Assembly: GCA_001636815.1 (NCBI GenBank)
Contig: AZHD01000002.1
Span: forward strand, 2,581,313 to 2,645,312
DNA length: 64,000 nucleotides
DNA from: Niveomyces insectorum RCEF 264
Lineage: Eukaryota > Ascomycota > Sordariomycetes > Hypocreales > Cordycipitaceae
Reading direction: 5' to 3'
Of the stretch, positions 13,301 to 25,501 are shown piece after piece. The position numbers were made by a program, and so were the translations under genes. Position 1 is the stretch's first letter. Each line of letters opens with the position of its first letter. A model generated the notes under the pieces. That model saw only the letters and a program-made list of their open reading frames with translations, was not told the DNA's origin and made no database searches.

Positions 13301-16291
13301 ATACCATCGAGCCGTGGCAGGCCGCTGGACCGCACGGCTCGCACGTCCACGGTTCGCAAACAAAAAAAAAAGATGCTAATATCAAAAAGCCCTGTTCCCG
13401 GCACGAGCCTGGTCAGTGCGGATGTGCCGCCTCCCCTGTCTGCGAAGAGCTTCCCCTAGCTCGGCGAGCATGCAATCTAGCCCGACGTACGAAAGTAAAG
13501 TACAACGTTCTCCGTAATGCGACGTTAATACGCCGTATTTCACGCAACAATATTATCGATCTCATGTTGATTATCATCTGGATACTTTCTCCAATACATA
13601 CAATGCCCAGGAACCTACATACTTTGTACATATGTAGTGACACTCGTGGGCTGACTGCTTGTACCGAGTAAATGAAGAGGCCGTTGCATTCACCGTTGTA
13701 ATCTCGGAATACGAAAAAGAGAAGGGGAAAAAAAAAAAGAAAAGAAAAAAGCAAATGATTTTTCAGCTGTTATCCCCTTTTGCCTGCCCATATCACAACT
13801 ATGCGAGGGGAAGAAAACAAAAAACAACATAGAAGTGTCCCGCTGTGACGAACGTAGCGCACAAGAGACATTCATGCAATTTTTTTTTTGGGCTCTAGAT
13901 TTCACTTATCTTCCAACAATGATGCAAGTTGTCCTGGGTCAATTATCAGAAACGATAAGCAAGAGTGTCAAGCAGCTTGCAAGAAAAAACGGTTCATTAA
14001 TGCCGCGTTTTTTGAATATCACATTTAAGCGTTGCGTTGCCTTCCTTTTATTTTGCACATTCCTTTAATGTAAATCTCGCCTCGTCACATTTTGAATCAC
14101 AATCACACACTGGCCACCCCTGTGCCGTTCTTCCAGGAAGGGGGGCCCGTTGACCAGGCCGGGCCTGAAAAGAACCGGGGGCCAGTCTCCTTGGTGCAAA
14201 TATTTCGTTTCCGCGGATATTGGCGGATTTTTTTTAAACCGTTAGTGTATTACTTTGTATACGATCGTAACAGCAAAAGATACAATCTTGTCCCATGTCT
14301 CCATTGGGCGATAGTTTCAATACTCGACAGTGACAAAATGTAAATGTTTGACCGCCTGTCAGGGATTTCCTGACCTTGCCACGGGCATGGCCACTTTCGT
14401 TTCTTCTTGTGCTTGAAGTTGCGTGCTTCGGAAAATAGTTTTCTTGTTCATCAGTCCGCTTGCAGCGCGTTGCAAAGAAAGCCTCACTTTCCCCGCCGTC
14501 ACTCCGCCGGCCCCCAAAAGCAAGCTGATCAAAATGCGCGATATCCATCACATGGTTTCACTTGCAGAAGAGGCGGACGAACGGCTTGTGCTTGCCGCCT
14601 GTGTAGCTTCGTTTACGAACCGAATTTGTCGTCGGGACACACAACGAACAGAGAAGCCTCTACTCGATGTTCCATGAGCTGCAAAAGACTCCGCGAGAAA
14701 AGGAAAAACAAAGCAGCGCGCGTCGTAAGAAAGTAACGGTGATCTAGCGGTGAGGCCCGTTACAGAATACGAGCATCCAATTCCAAGCCTCGAAAAGAAA
14801 GAAACGTTGCTGTTCAAAAAAATTTCTTGAAAAACCGGCTGAAGACATGTACATGCCACAGCAGAAAGAGTACTCCGTATGCCGTCCTGCACGATAATGC
14901 TTTGGCATAGCTCCGATAAGAGCTTCGGGGAAGAGCTTCGGGATGAGGGGAGGAACTCTCGGTGTGACGCTGCAGAGGAAACGTGCTCAGGAAGAAAGAA
15001 TGGGTGTGCCGTATGTAGGGAAGAAAAAAGAAGAAGAAAATGGCTTTTTGTGAATACGACCTCTGGCGTTCATAGTAGGAATACTCTCCAGAGACGGAAA
15101 CGGTTGCGGTGTGTGTATGTGTACATACAAGGTTCCCCAGATGTGGCAACACTTCTCTCTCTTACTGGTGGTCGTCTCAGTGTATGCATGCAACTCTCTC
15201 GAGGCAAAATGACGATAAGAAAGTGAATGATACCGTCCCGGGAGACGACCAGATTGGCCGAGCAGTGCTTCTTTTAGGCCAATCGTTTTTAGTTTTTTTC
15301 TTTTTCTGACATTCCTAGTGACTCTCTTTTTGACAACTCGCTTTTTGTGTTTTGCAAACAAGGACGCCGTCCTGTCGCGATGCAGAACGGAGGGCAAAGA
15401 TGGAAACGGAGGGAATGGACGCAAGCATTTTCCATCGTTGCCCAGCCTTTCTCAAAGAAATGCGCCTCGTTCAACCTGCCTGCAAGGCAGACAGTCCAGA
15501 GAATGGAGTACGATCGTCTGGAAAGGGAGGGGAGTGCAAATAAATAAAGCCCTGATTTGATCGTGTCAAGACCGGTTGGACTTTGATGTCTCTCTCGTTG
15601 GGGGACAGCCTACCGTGAGGAGGTAGTAATAAATGGGCCGCGTAATAGGACGAGAGACAATGATAACCGCCCTATCAACCTGAAGAGCGCCGTTCTTTGT
15701 CTCACAGAGGGGAGAAAAACTGGCCATACAGAGTCCGCTTCCGGAAAATGGAGACCAGAGGGTCTGGTTTTGAGCGAATGGGATGCGTAAAGGCCTAGCT
15801 CTGTATTTCGATTGGAAGGCAACCAAAAGGACGTGCAATTCTGCCTCTCCCCGCAGAATACGAACCCTTAGTCGAAATACGAAAGAGATTATGCACCTTT
15901 TTTTCCTTTCTGAGAGCAGATAACATCGTTGGCTGTTTGTTGACAGGCCTCCAAAAAGGCAAGCTGAACCACAAGGCCACCGGGAAAGAAGGGGGCCGTG
16001 TTCAGAATACTGGCCTCGTGACCGCAAGGCAAGGGGGAACACGAAAGATGTAAAAACAAAAATATAAGCAATAGGGGAGACACAGAGTACTATGGCGTCC
16101 TCGTGATGGACGCCAAAGAAGGCGATCGCCGAAGCCACTTCTGCCGCCCGTAACACACTTGTACTCGGCCCAAAATCGTGGCGTTTAAGGGGAGTATGAG
16201 AGATAAAAATAATCATACATGTAATGGAGTGTCATATAACAAAACAGACAAGTAGCATGGTATTCATACAGTCATTAAACAGAAAACGAGC

Positions 16292-17538
16292 TCAATCTAA
16301 AAAAGGTATAAACTGGTTCACGGTCACGTAGACCGTGGCGGGCTGCATCCGAAGACTGGCGAAATCCTCCGCGTAGAGGGAAATACGGACAAACGAGTAA
16401 AAGGCGCAAGCAACTAGGACGACGAGCTGGGCCCGGAGCGGCATGCGGAGCCGCGGATCGCCTCTTGTCAAATGGTTTCGCCGCCTGTCCATCCAAAGCG
16501 AACGCAGCCAGGCGAGAAAACGACGCGTCTGCGCAGTCCGAGGTGGTGATAAACGTCCTGGCGGTGGTGGCGGCGGTGGCAGTGCAGCTGCTCCGACGAC
16601 GACGGCCACTTCTTCGTCTGTGTTGCCGCGGGCTCAACGGTCCACGGCCATGGCGGTCACGGCCTCCGCCGGCAAAGTCTCCTCCCTCCCGTCTTCCTCC
16701 TCCTCTTCCTCCTCCTCCTTTACCTCCTCCCGCTCGTACTCTGCCTCCCCGCGCCCACGTGTGCGGTGCGCTAGAATGACGCCGTAGATGCAATACAACC
16801 CGTCGTAGATAGAAAGGACGCAGTGGCACAGGCTGCACGCGCGCCAGAGGACCCGCTCGGCGTACGTCGGAAAAGTGAAATTCCACGCCGTCATAAAGGA
16901 GACGCTGATGCCGAGCAGAACCACGGTCCTGAGGGGCAGTAGGGGCACATCGATGGGCTTGCGAAACCGGCACAGCGACGTGATGATTATAGTCAGCGAG
17001 GACGATAACGCGGTCAGCTCCAGGGTCATTATGGGCAGGCCTCTTCGTTTTCTTATACACTCTGCGAGGTAAAAGATGAACACCTCCCACAAGGTAATCA
17101 ACCTGTCTACATAAACAAATGAGCAATATAAGCCGCATGGGGGCGTCTTCTCTTTTCTCTCATGGAGATGGTAAAAGGTGTTTTTTTTTTTTTGTTTTTT
17201 TTCGTACCTAGATAACGTATCGGCGACATCCACGTCTTTAACCTGCTGGGTTGTCAACGCCGGGATATCCGCATGTCCACGCTTGATGAGATAATAAAGC
17301 TAGTCGTCAATAGGGATACTTTCCAGTCCGAAGAGGCACACAAACGCAAGGTTCATCTTGTCGTGAAAACGGTGATACCATTTGTTGTCTAGGGCAGGGG
17401 CATTCGGCCGGGCAGACACCCAGTAACAGAGGACAATGTGATGCAGCACTTCCAGAGTATGTTGATGGTGCCCCGGTCCGTGGCAGAGGACTGCCACCCG
17501 ACAAGCCTGTCGGCCGTAGCATCGGCCGACGACGGCAT
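16292..17538 (-). pseudogene. Decayed polytopic integral membrane protein gene
   Basis: Translated pieces match a widespread uncharacterised family of Pezizomycotina membrane proteins. The N-terminus (ATG at 17538) reads VGWQSSATDRGTINILWKCC; then come PALDNKWYHRFHDKMNLAFV, then LPIMTLELTALSSS, then FPTYAERVLWRACS, and a C-terminus LRMQPATVYVTVNQFIPFLD ending at 16292. A good intron (17103-17207) joins DTLSR to LITLWEV in frame. The coding potential is broken three times: a one-base frameshift near 17430-17440, an in-frame TAG at 17300-17302, and an in-frame TGA at 16634-16636, after which the same frame continues with sensible sequence. A run of Glu and a Pro run interrupt the C-terminal third. 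Both stops could come from C-to-T changes (CAG to TAG, CGA to TGA). No splice pair removes the frameshift. Sequencing error cannot explain all three breaks easily. The family assignment is from recognition only. Confidence 0.75.
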
Positions 17539-18717
17539 CACCGTCGTCGTTTCACCGAGTATATATTAAAGCGAACGTCTTAAACAGTCCCAACACCCGG
17601 GTCCCTTAACGCCGGCAAAACATCTGCTTCCTTGGGGGGGCTCGTGGAAAGGTTGTCAACACTTCGCGAGAGCAATTTGCTTGGCTATAAAACAAAACAT
17701 CAACGAAAGGCGGCGGCCTCATAGAAAAGAGACAGGCGGGTCGGCGGAGTACCGCACTCAACGAGTCATCCCATGTCAAAATTTGGTTCTTTGTGACAGT
17801 GTTGTGTCATATAAAACGAGCTCCTCCCCTCCTTACGACGGGGGCCTGCATGAGGCTGCACATGTGTTGCTATGCTGCTACATCGCATGGCCGGCGATTG
17901 AAAGCGTCGCTACAGCTAGGGCGTCATTTGAACCTTTCGTGAGCCGGTGACAGGGCCAACGTCAGGGCCGCATATTGCTTGAACTGCCAGCGTGCTTTCA
18001 TTCAACACCCGCTGAATATATGCAAAGTCATGAAGTGCCTGCGTGCGAGCTGAAGTATGTAGTGGGCCTGTGTTTGAGTGTCAGCTTGAGAGTAAGAATT
18101 GGCTATCTCGAGTGTATGAGAACTGAGGTTCCCCGTTTGCGGCGCGTATGCATTAGGCCTTTCATATAGCAGCTCCGTGTTTTTGCATACTAGTCGTGTT
18201 TGGTTTGCCGCCCTTCGAAACCGCAGCGCATTGTTATTGGTCTGTTCATGGTCTGTTCTTATGTTGGAGGTGCTGCAGCGCATTCGTGTCTGAACGATCA
18301 CAAGTCATAAAACAATTTTTGCTTCTTTTTGGCCACGGAACATGCCGGGAACGAGGGACAATAAAGACGCAATTTTCAGGAGTGAAAGCCTCTTTTGTTC
18401 TTCTGAAAAGATGGCACAGGCAACGTGCTCAATGTCTACTGATAAGGCCAGGGCAGGTCAGAAATACCACCAGCCGGTGAAGTTGAATTGCTGGTGAAAA
18501 ACATCACGTGCAAGGGGACAAAGGGCGCGAAATTTACAGGGAGGCCGCAAGATGCAGCTGATGGCTGCCTTGCACCTTCATGCATTTAGGCGTATTCTGG
18601 ATTTTGCTTGCCACTGCCTGTTTTTTTTTCTCTATTAGGTGATTGCGACTAGACACTTCAGTCGATACTTTCTGCCCTCACTAACGACGTACAAAAAGAT
18701 CTTTTCCGTTGCACGTG
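17539..18717. other. Divergent intergenic region
   Basis: This lies between the pseudogene start (minus) and the methyltransferase start (plus), so it should hold both promoters. A TATATATTAAA stretch near 17560-17570 lies just upstream of the pseudogene start. Small open frames in this region look spurious. No specific factor sites were supported. Confidence 0.5.
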
Positions 18718-19665
18718 ATGGCGGAGGCAATTGACGAGACGGCGCCGCTCGTCAACAACAACCCTGTCCTGCAGGCCTACTACGCCTCCTTGGAGAGCCG
18801 CCTCGGCTACCGCTTCCTGCTTGGCGACCGCCGCCATTTCGGCTACTACGACACGCCCAACGCCTTCCCGCTGCCCGTGGGCCGCGCCCTGCGGCGCATG
18901 GAGGACAAGCTGTTGCAGGTCCTCCAGCTGCCGGCCGGCTCGCGGCTCTTGGACGCTGGCTGCGGCACGGGGCTCGTCGCGCTGCACCTGGCGCGCTACG
19001 GCATGCGGGTCACGGGCATCGACGTCGTCGACAGGCACGTGCAAAAGGCACGGGCAAACATGGCTCGTGCTGCGGCTGGTCCCAACAACACCGACGGCGA
19101 GGTCACGGTGCGGAAGATGGACTACCACCATCTCGGCTCGCTCCCCGCGGCGTCCTACGACGGCGTGTACACCATGGAGACGTTTGTCCACGCCACGGAC
19201 CCGGAGGGCGTGCTGGCGGGCTTCCACCGTCTCTTGCGCCCCGGCGGCCGCATTGCTTTGTTTGAGTACGACAACACGCTCGATGAAGACAATGGCGTCG
19301 GCGACGGCGACGGCGACAACCGCGCCACTCCCAACGACCTAGCCGCGAGCATGCGGCAGATCAACGTCTACTCCGCCATGCCCACAAACACCCGGTCGCG
19401 CCCCGGGCAATACGAGGCGTGGCTGGTGGCGGCCGGATTCGAGGACGTCGAGGTGCACGACCTATCGCCGCACATCCGGCCCATGCTCCGCCTCTTCTGG
19501 CTCCTGGCCATGGTGCCGTATTTTTTCATCACGCTCCTGGGCCTGCAAAAACACTTCATCAACACCGTGGCCGGCTACCAGGCGTACCGGGGTCAAGCGT
19601 ACTGGCGGTACGTGGCGGTGACGGCCACGAAGCCGGGCGGGACGAAGAGCACCGAAGTGAGGTGA
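18718..19665 (+). CDS. Class I SAM-dependent methyltransferase
   Basis: This is an intronless gene of 315 residues. The start at 18718 (MAEAIDETAPL) is the first ATG; the frame extends nine bases further upstream only through a TTG. The Rossmann-type SAM site is clear: motif I LLDAGCGTG at about residues 77-85, followed by LVALHLARYGMRVTGIDV with the acidic ribose-binding Asp. LRPGGRIALFEY is the typical later strand. The N-terminal YRFLLGDRRHFGYYD resembles the start of sterol/tocopherol/UbiE-like small-molecule methyltransferases. A hydrophobic segment near residues 258-280 (RLFWLLAMVPYFFITLLGL) may anchor it to a membrane or line a lipid pocket. The substrate is not predictable. The divergent neighbour is the membrane-protein pseudogene; there are no other biosynthetic genes nearby. 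Confidence 0.9.
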   Translation: MAEAIDETAPLVNNNPVLQAYYASLESRLGYRFLLGDRRHFGYYDTPNAFPLPVGRALRRMEDKLLQVLQLPAGSRLLDAGCGTGLVALHLARYGMRVTGIDVVDRHVQKARANMARAAAGPNNTDGEVTVRKMDYHHLGSLPAASYDGVYTMETFVHATDPEGVLAGFHRLLRPGGRIALFEYDNTLDEDNGVGDGDGDNRATPNDLAASMRQINVYSAMPTNTRSRPGQYEAWLVAAGFEDVEVHDLSPHIRPMLRLFWLLAMVPYFFITLLGLQKHFINTVAGYQAYRGQAYWRYVAVTATKPGGTKSTEVR

Positions 19666-21674
19666 CGTGTCCGCACGTTTCGGAGGCCTTTTTCCATTTT
19701 TTCTTGTCCTGTTCGATGTAGCCCCATGCCATACTTTTTTTCTCATAATATGAAATTCGGGAGCAGAATAACGTACTTAATATATTTGCCAAAAACCCCA
19801 CAAAAATGCAGCGTCATAAAAAAGAGCGGAATAAAAATAAGACCCGATGTTCTTTACTTTCTGCTTCTGATATCTGTTTTGCGTTCTGTTGTTATGTGTA
19901 ATAGGGGTAAAGACACTTAACATGGATGCTAAGTACAGAATACGGGTAGGCCCGCCCGGTAGTTGTAGGTAATCCACATGGATTCCACCCGTGTCAGCTA
20001 ACTGTCACCGGCGCTTTAATACTTCGCAAACTTGCCTCTATTTCTGTTGGTATCCGCCTTCCTAGCGTCGTTTCGGCAAGGGAAAGGAAAGTGATTTTTA
20101 CGCGGGCTCGGAAGGCTTTTTGGAGCACGTTCCCGTTTATTTTTTGGTTTATTTTCGTCACTGTTTGCCGTCTCTTTCTTTGGAGATGTTTCTATCGGTT
20201 TTCACATCACATGGCATTTTATATAGGACAACGTATTGTTTGGAAAATTGTTAAGATGATTGCAAGGTGTAAATGCTCACACACGAAAAGGGGGTATCAT
20301 GCTATGGATCGCTAACTAAAATAAGAAAGAAAAAAAATGCCGAAATCCTTTGGCTATCAAAGCCGATGCTGATGCTGCGCTGCCTTTGTTTGCCGAACCC
20401 ATTTGCCTGAAATGCTCTGTAAACCGTATGACAAATGTAAAAAACAGAAAATAAGAAAAAGATGCGAGTAAACAAGGCTGTTCTGTGATAAACAGTCCTT
20501 TTGTCCCTCCACTTGCGTGTCTTTGTGCGTGAGCGTGTACGTTATGAAAGAAATGAAAAACGGTACCGAAAGAGGCAACCAAGTATGACATGAGTAGGAA
20601 AGAGTTGTTAGGACCAAACGAAGCACAAAGCCGAGAACAAATGACTTGTGTCAGCCAGATCGTTCTAGCCACGCGCCCTCGTCATGGTCATGGTGTAGAG
20701 AGAGAGTATGGGTGGTTTGTGTGAGACAAAAATATAAACATTAAAAAAACGAAGATGGGGTATAAGAAATAGAAGTAAAAATCGGGTAAGGGGTATAAGT
20801 AAAAAATAACAACAAAAAAATAGAATAAAAGATGTGCATAGATAGGCGATGGGCGCTGCCCGCCTCGTGCAAAAAATGTGACGAAAATGGTTGATCGTCC
20901 GGCGTCGCGCCGCGTGTTGGAAAAGCCTCGTTGTGTGGTGCACTTCGGCATTTCGAGGGAAAAACAACCAAAACATTTGTCGCGGCTGCCTGGCCACATG
21001 GGCGGTTGTGGTTGTGAACGAGTGGTTGTCGCGGGCGACAAAGTGATGAATGTGGTCGGCAGTGGTGGGTAGTAGTGGTGGGGGAGGAGAGACAATAGGA
21101 AGAGAGAGAGAAGTGCGGGCTGCGGTGCGGGCCACTTTTCGCTGACCCACACGTGATCGCCGCCCACATTGGCTACACACCCACTTTTTCGGGGCTGTTC
21201 CGCCGGGGCTGCTGTTGCTGCACATGCAGGCATTTTCGTGTTGCTTTCGCATTCCGGCACGCGCCGATGAGGCGGTGACCAGAATGGCAGGAAGCGACCA
21301 AGAAACACAAAATAGTATTGTCTCTGCCGGTTTTGCCTGTTTTGCCGGTTTTCGTCAGGATTTCCCGCGATCCCGTCGTATTGTCTGTCTCGTTTTTCAA
21401 AGTACGAAAGGACAAAAAACCAAGGAATGACGTAGAAGACGAGAGAAAGACCAAAATTCCATGCTTTTTGGACCAAGACGTTTGCTGTGAATTGTTAGCG
21501 GCTGTATCTTGTTTTGGGGGAACAAATTGGATGCTGTTGAGGAAAACACGACAAAAGCAAACAAATCAAGGGGAAGCTTTTTAGTCATCTTACCTGTAAA
21601 CCTCGCAAAATCAAGGCAGGATGAAAGAGTCATAAAAAATCAAGCTGCTTCTAAGTCGTCTCTAGGCGTGTCAC
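19666..21674. other. Convergent intergenic region, nothing recognised
   Basis: It lies between the ends of the methyltransferase (plus) and the small conserved protein gene (minus), so only 3' ends are expected. Sequence from 20690 to 20880 is A-rich on plus. The longest open frame, on minus at 20688-21476, begins at a TTG and its protein is dominated by Phe, Tyr, Pro and repeated NRQ; I do not call it a gene. Confidence 0.55.
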
Positions 21675-22256
21675 CTAGGCATTCTCAGCAATAGCAGCTA
21701 GTTTGCCTGACTTTTTGCGTGAGGCCGTCGAAGACGTAGAGGATGCGTTGGTGCTTGTCGTCGTCGCCGCTGCTGCTGCCGCCGCTGCGCGCCGCTGCCG
21801 GCGTGCTGCTGAGGCGGCTTGCTTGCGGCGCTCTTTCTCCACGAGCACGGCGCGGACCAGGTCGCGCTGGTATGCCTGGCGCTCGCGCTGGATCTCGAGC
21901 AGCTCCTCGTCGGACGGAACGTGCATTTGCTGTTGCTGCAGTTGAGGCTGCAGGGCAAAAGGTTGCAGCGCTTGCTGGCGGTGATGCGGCGGCGAGACGC
22001 TGCTGGCGTTGCTGTTGCTGCGGCTGCTGGAAGCGCTGCTGGACGACACGTCGTCATCGGGGCCGTCGCTCAGGAAGAGGTCCTCGTCCGAGAGATACGA
22101 GGAGGCGCTGCCGTAGTAGCCGTTGGAAGACAGCGACGAGCTGCGCGGCCAGGAGGGAAAGGCACAGGTGGTGGTGGACCGGGAGGTGCCGATGTCGATG
22201 GGTGCGGACATTTGTGTCGCGCACAAGGAGCTGTACGAGCCGTACGAACCGTACAT
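21675..22256 (-). CDS. Small conserved fungal protein with AFPSWP-type motif
   Basis: A single exon encodes 193 residues, with an ATG start (MYGSYGSYSSLCATQ). The N-terminal third has APIDIGTSRS, then CAFPSWPRSSSL, then ASSYLSDEDLFL. This order recurs in a conserved but uncharacterised Pezizomycotina family, by recognition only. A Ser/Asn-rich region and a short poly-Gln follow. A basic, probably helical segment rich in Glu, Arg and Ala comes next (EELLEIQRERQAYQRDLVRA, then a Lys/Arg/Ala run), and could be a nuclear or nucleic-acid-facing region. Poly-Ala and Thr/Ser runs close the protein. No enzyme motif is present. It faces a 12.4-kb gene-free upstream region, which is unusual for so small a gene. 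Confidence 0.8.
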   Translation of the reverse strand: MYGSYGSYSSLCATQMSAPIDIGTSRSTTTCAFPSWPRSSSLSSNGYYGSASSYLSDEDLFLSDGPDDDVSSSSASSSRSNSNASSVSPPHHRQQALQPFALQPQLQQQQMHVPSDEELLEIQRERQAYQRDLVRAVLVEKERRKQAASAARRQRRAAAAAAAATTTSTNASSTSSTASRKKSGKLAAIAENA

Positions 22257-25200
22257 TGTGAAGGCTTTTTTTGGAGTTTTGTGTGGTTGTGTTGTCGAGT
22301 TGATGAGACCGAGCGGGTTTCCAGTAAAACTTTCTCAGAAGAAGTTTCCCGTGCTGGTCAAGATCGTGTCCTTGCAAACGTGGTGGTTGAGTGTTGTTGC
22401 AGTAGAGACATATACGGTGATGTTTTGCTTGATATGAATTTGTGAATGAGAAGAGAAACTGAACTTGGTGTCGTTCTGGGACGAGATGAAGAAGTATGGT
22501 GAAAGAAACTGAGAATAAAGTTCAACGAAAAGTGGAAATGGAAAATAAACGACCGAGACTAAAATCTGAGGAGGACACCACGCGCGAATATATATATCTC
22601 TCTTCTTTTATTTTCTCGTGGGAGAAAAGGGAAAAAAGAGCGAGGAAGGGGAAACAGAAAGGGAAAGGAAGGGGGGGGCGTGTGCGGTTTTCACGAGGCA
22701 GCAACGCGAAAGTCGGGAAGAGAAAATGTGAAAAAGGGGGGGGGGGGGCCTGGACAAGGGGGGGCGTGTAGCGGACACTGGTTCCCGAAGATTTGGCGTG
22801 GGGTGGAGAAGGGCCTGAATGGCAAAGTAAAAAAGAAGCCGGGGGAGGCAACAATGTGAAAGAGGTGCGGGTTACCTGCACCCCTCCCCTGTTCACCGTT
22901 CAGTGTCCGTTCGTGTTCCGTTTTCCGTGCCACATGAGTTGGTGCGCGAAACGGTGCAAGCGAAACGAGGGAGAAACGGTGGAAGGACATCGGTTACAGG
23001 CCGGGTTTCCACTTCCCGCTTTGCCTGTCCGTTTACCTAGCGTCCTTTTTTCGCTTCGTTCGTTCCTCCTCCCTCCTCTCCCCCCCTGTACTTTGACCGC
23101 TTTTGTCCCACAGGCCGCTAACGGCGTTATTGCAGAGGGCAAAGCCGAAAACAAAAAAGAAAAGGCCGGGCACAACAAAAAGCCCCGTGCAAATCAAAGC
23201 GCGCAACCCCCCTTCATTGGCTGGAAGAGCGTTCCGCGGTGAACCAACAAAGCGGCGGCGATGGACCAGAGACGGGGCAAGCTCCCCCCCTCCTTCCGAC
23301 CCCCTATCACAATCACAAAGCACAGAGCACAAAGCCATTACAGAAGGAACGGGCAAACAGCCCAACAGCCAACAGGGTCAAGCAAACGCGTTCGGCACGG
23401 GTGACTGGACGAAGGAGGGAAATAAAGCGAGACCAAAAACAGTCGACCAGAAGCGAGCAAACAAATGAGAGGCGACGATCGTAAATCAAGAGAGATGCAA
23501 TGACTGTACGAAGGAACAAACGGAGCAACGCGAGCCGCTGCATTCGTCTAGACAATGTCCAATGTGATAAGTTCTGACAGAGTTGCGAGGAGTGACCGAT
23601 ATTACGGGGGGAGGCGAGAAAACAAGAATGGGCGTTCCAGAGCAATCAACGCGCACGATCCTTCGTATTTCGGTCCATTGTGCCCCGCGCATTGTGTCTT
23701 GGGGGGTCGCGGCTGTAGGACTGCCAGAATAAGAAAAGGGATTCGCGGGCACAGAGCGCTGTTGCGCCTTGGTCACCGCCCGGATGTATGCAACACTCCG
23801 TATTCCTTCCCGTAATACTGTCCGTATTACTGCGAATACGGGCCGTCCGATGGTCACTCCTTCCCGCTGGCTGGGCCGCTCACAGGCTTCTTACCCCCCC
23901 ACCACCACACCGCAAAACGAGCCGACTTTCCTGCCTGCAGCATTCACCGCCCTTACTTTGATACAACAAAAGGAAAGCAGCCAAAAAGAAAACAAAAAAG
24001 AAGAAATGACTCAAAGCGGCGTCTGCACGGATAAAGAAACAGCGGGCTGACGGAGAACGTGCAACGTCCTCCCTTTTTCGCGCCGCAAACGAACAAAACA
24101 AAAAAACTACTTTTCTTATTTCTTAGTATTACCCTGTGGCCAACCGCGTCGGGGACGCGTCCAACCGTTTTCGTTGCTCTTTATTCGCCCCCTGTCTCGC
24201 CTACGTACAACTGTAATAGGAAACGGTGACCATTCCTCCCCACTGACTCACTTGCTTCCTTCCTTCCTTCGACGTCCCCTTGCGACGGTCAGCCCTGCCG
24301 TTCCTCGTCGTACATATGCTTATTCTGTGTGTCCTTCCTTTCTTCCCATCCCCTTCTATCAGATATCGCCGTCCTTCCGTTTTGCGTTTTGACGGCCTTT
24401 CCTGTTTTTTCCTTCTCCTTTTGTCCAAAATAGCATCCTTTGTGCCTGCATAACAGGCTTCTTGCAGAAACAATACACACAACACACAAAGAATTCTGTT
24501 TGTCCTCAGTAACACAAGTGGTTGTGCTCAAAATAGATTTCCTGACGGGATACCCTTATGCCAAGCGTCTTCATTGTATTTCTCTGTTTTCATTTTTTTT
24601 TTTTATTCTTTCATTTACGCAAGTAGGACGGACGGCGGACAGCTGCTCGAAATGGCCACGCAACTCCGTTTAACGACACGACAACACCTTCTCGTCAGTG
24701 GTCTCCCGTACTCCGTATATGATGTACTCGCAGTGCGACTTTGCAGAGAGGGGCGTCGCGTATTACTCGCACACCACCTCCCGTCCTCCGTAAGTATCGT
24801 CCTCCCGCAATACTTTGCACGGTTGGTCACGGCGCCCGTTCTGTCCTCCCAGCCCGTCCATCCAGGATTGCTGACGTTGCCCTCTTCCTTTTTTGCTCGT
24901 GACTCATTTCTGACTCGTCTCTGTAAGAAATCCGTCGTAATCCTCGTTGTTTTATTGCACCTCACACGCACGTCTTATATGCAGGACACAGCCCCGCGGT
25001 GCTGTTCGCCTCATTTACGGCGTACAACTAGGACCGTATACTGTACGCTAGAACAACGGCTGCCTGCGAGGCGTGGATTTTCGGGGCTGTTCGTCTGTTG
25101 TTTCCTCGGTCCGGCGGGGTTTCCCCAGAGCACAACGAAGAAAAAAAGCCAACGCATCCATCCCGTCGACGTGTAACTCGTATGGAGAGTGTCGGACGTG

Positions 25201-25489
25201 TTGCTGCCCTAACCAAGCAATAGAAAACTGCACATCTTTGTTACATATGTACAGAGTAATACCAGTAATACGACCCATAGGGTCAACCGGCGGTTCTTGT
25301 TCCCTTTTTTTTTTTGTAAATAAACCGACGCCACTGGGCAAAAATGAACAATTTGGGCGACGGCGCGAAGGAAGGCAATCAAACAAAACGCGGGATGGAC
25401 CCGTTATTGCAAACGGGAGGGGCAAGAAAGGCGGGGGAAGAGTGGCAGGAGCGGTAGCATCTCAATATCACGGAGCAATTATATATATG

Positions 25490-25501
25490 CTCCGTACGGA
25501 G
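25490..25501. repeat. Perfect 12-bp palindrome CTCCGTACGGAG
   Basis: A perfect palindrome built from two arms of the dispersed TACGGAG motif, in the 12.4-kb desert next to an AT run. Confidence 0.85.

Larger units (their letters stand above)
7380..16291. other. 8.9-kb gene desert
   Basis: No convincing gene was found on either strand. All open frames are short, often use non-ATG starts, and translate into biased sequence from purine-rich or pyrimidine-rich tracts (for example 8881-8945 and 9018-9125, purine-rich on plus). The segment next to 7380 probably holds the leader and promoter of the WD40 gene. It contains several microsatellites and copies of a TACGGAGTA-type motif (9306-9314, 14871-14879). 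I see no transposon terminal repeats and no reverse-transcriptase or transposase pattern. Confidence 0.6.

Noticed and set aside
14735..14800. tRNA-like A-box phrase GGTGATCTAGCGGTGAGG
   Set aside because: The downstream sequence lacks a B box and a pairing acceptor stem.
20688..21476. Minus-strand open frame of 262 codons
   Set aside because: It starts at TTG, and its translation is low-complexity Phe/Tyr/Pro sequence with an NRQ repeat. There is no splice pattern and no recognisable domain.
24574..25176. Plus-strand open frame of about 200 codons in the desert
   Set aside because: Biased composition, no motif, and no in-frame continuation across plausible introns.
25262..25300. Short resemblance to the start of fungal 5S rRNA (ACGACCCATAGGGTCA)
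   Set aside because: The match does not extend beyond a few bases and the rest of the 5S core is absent.
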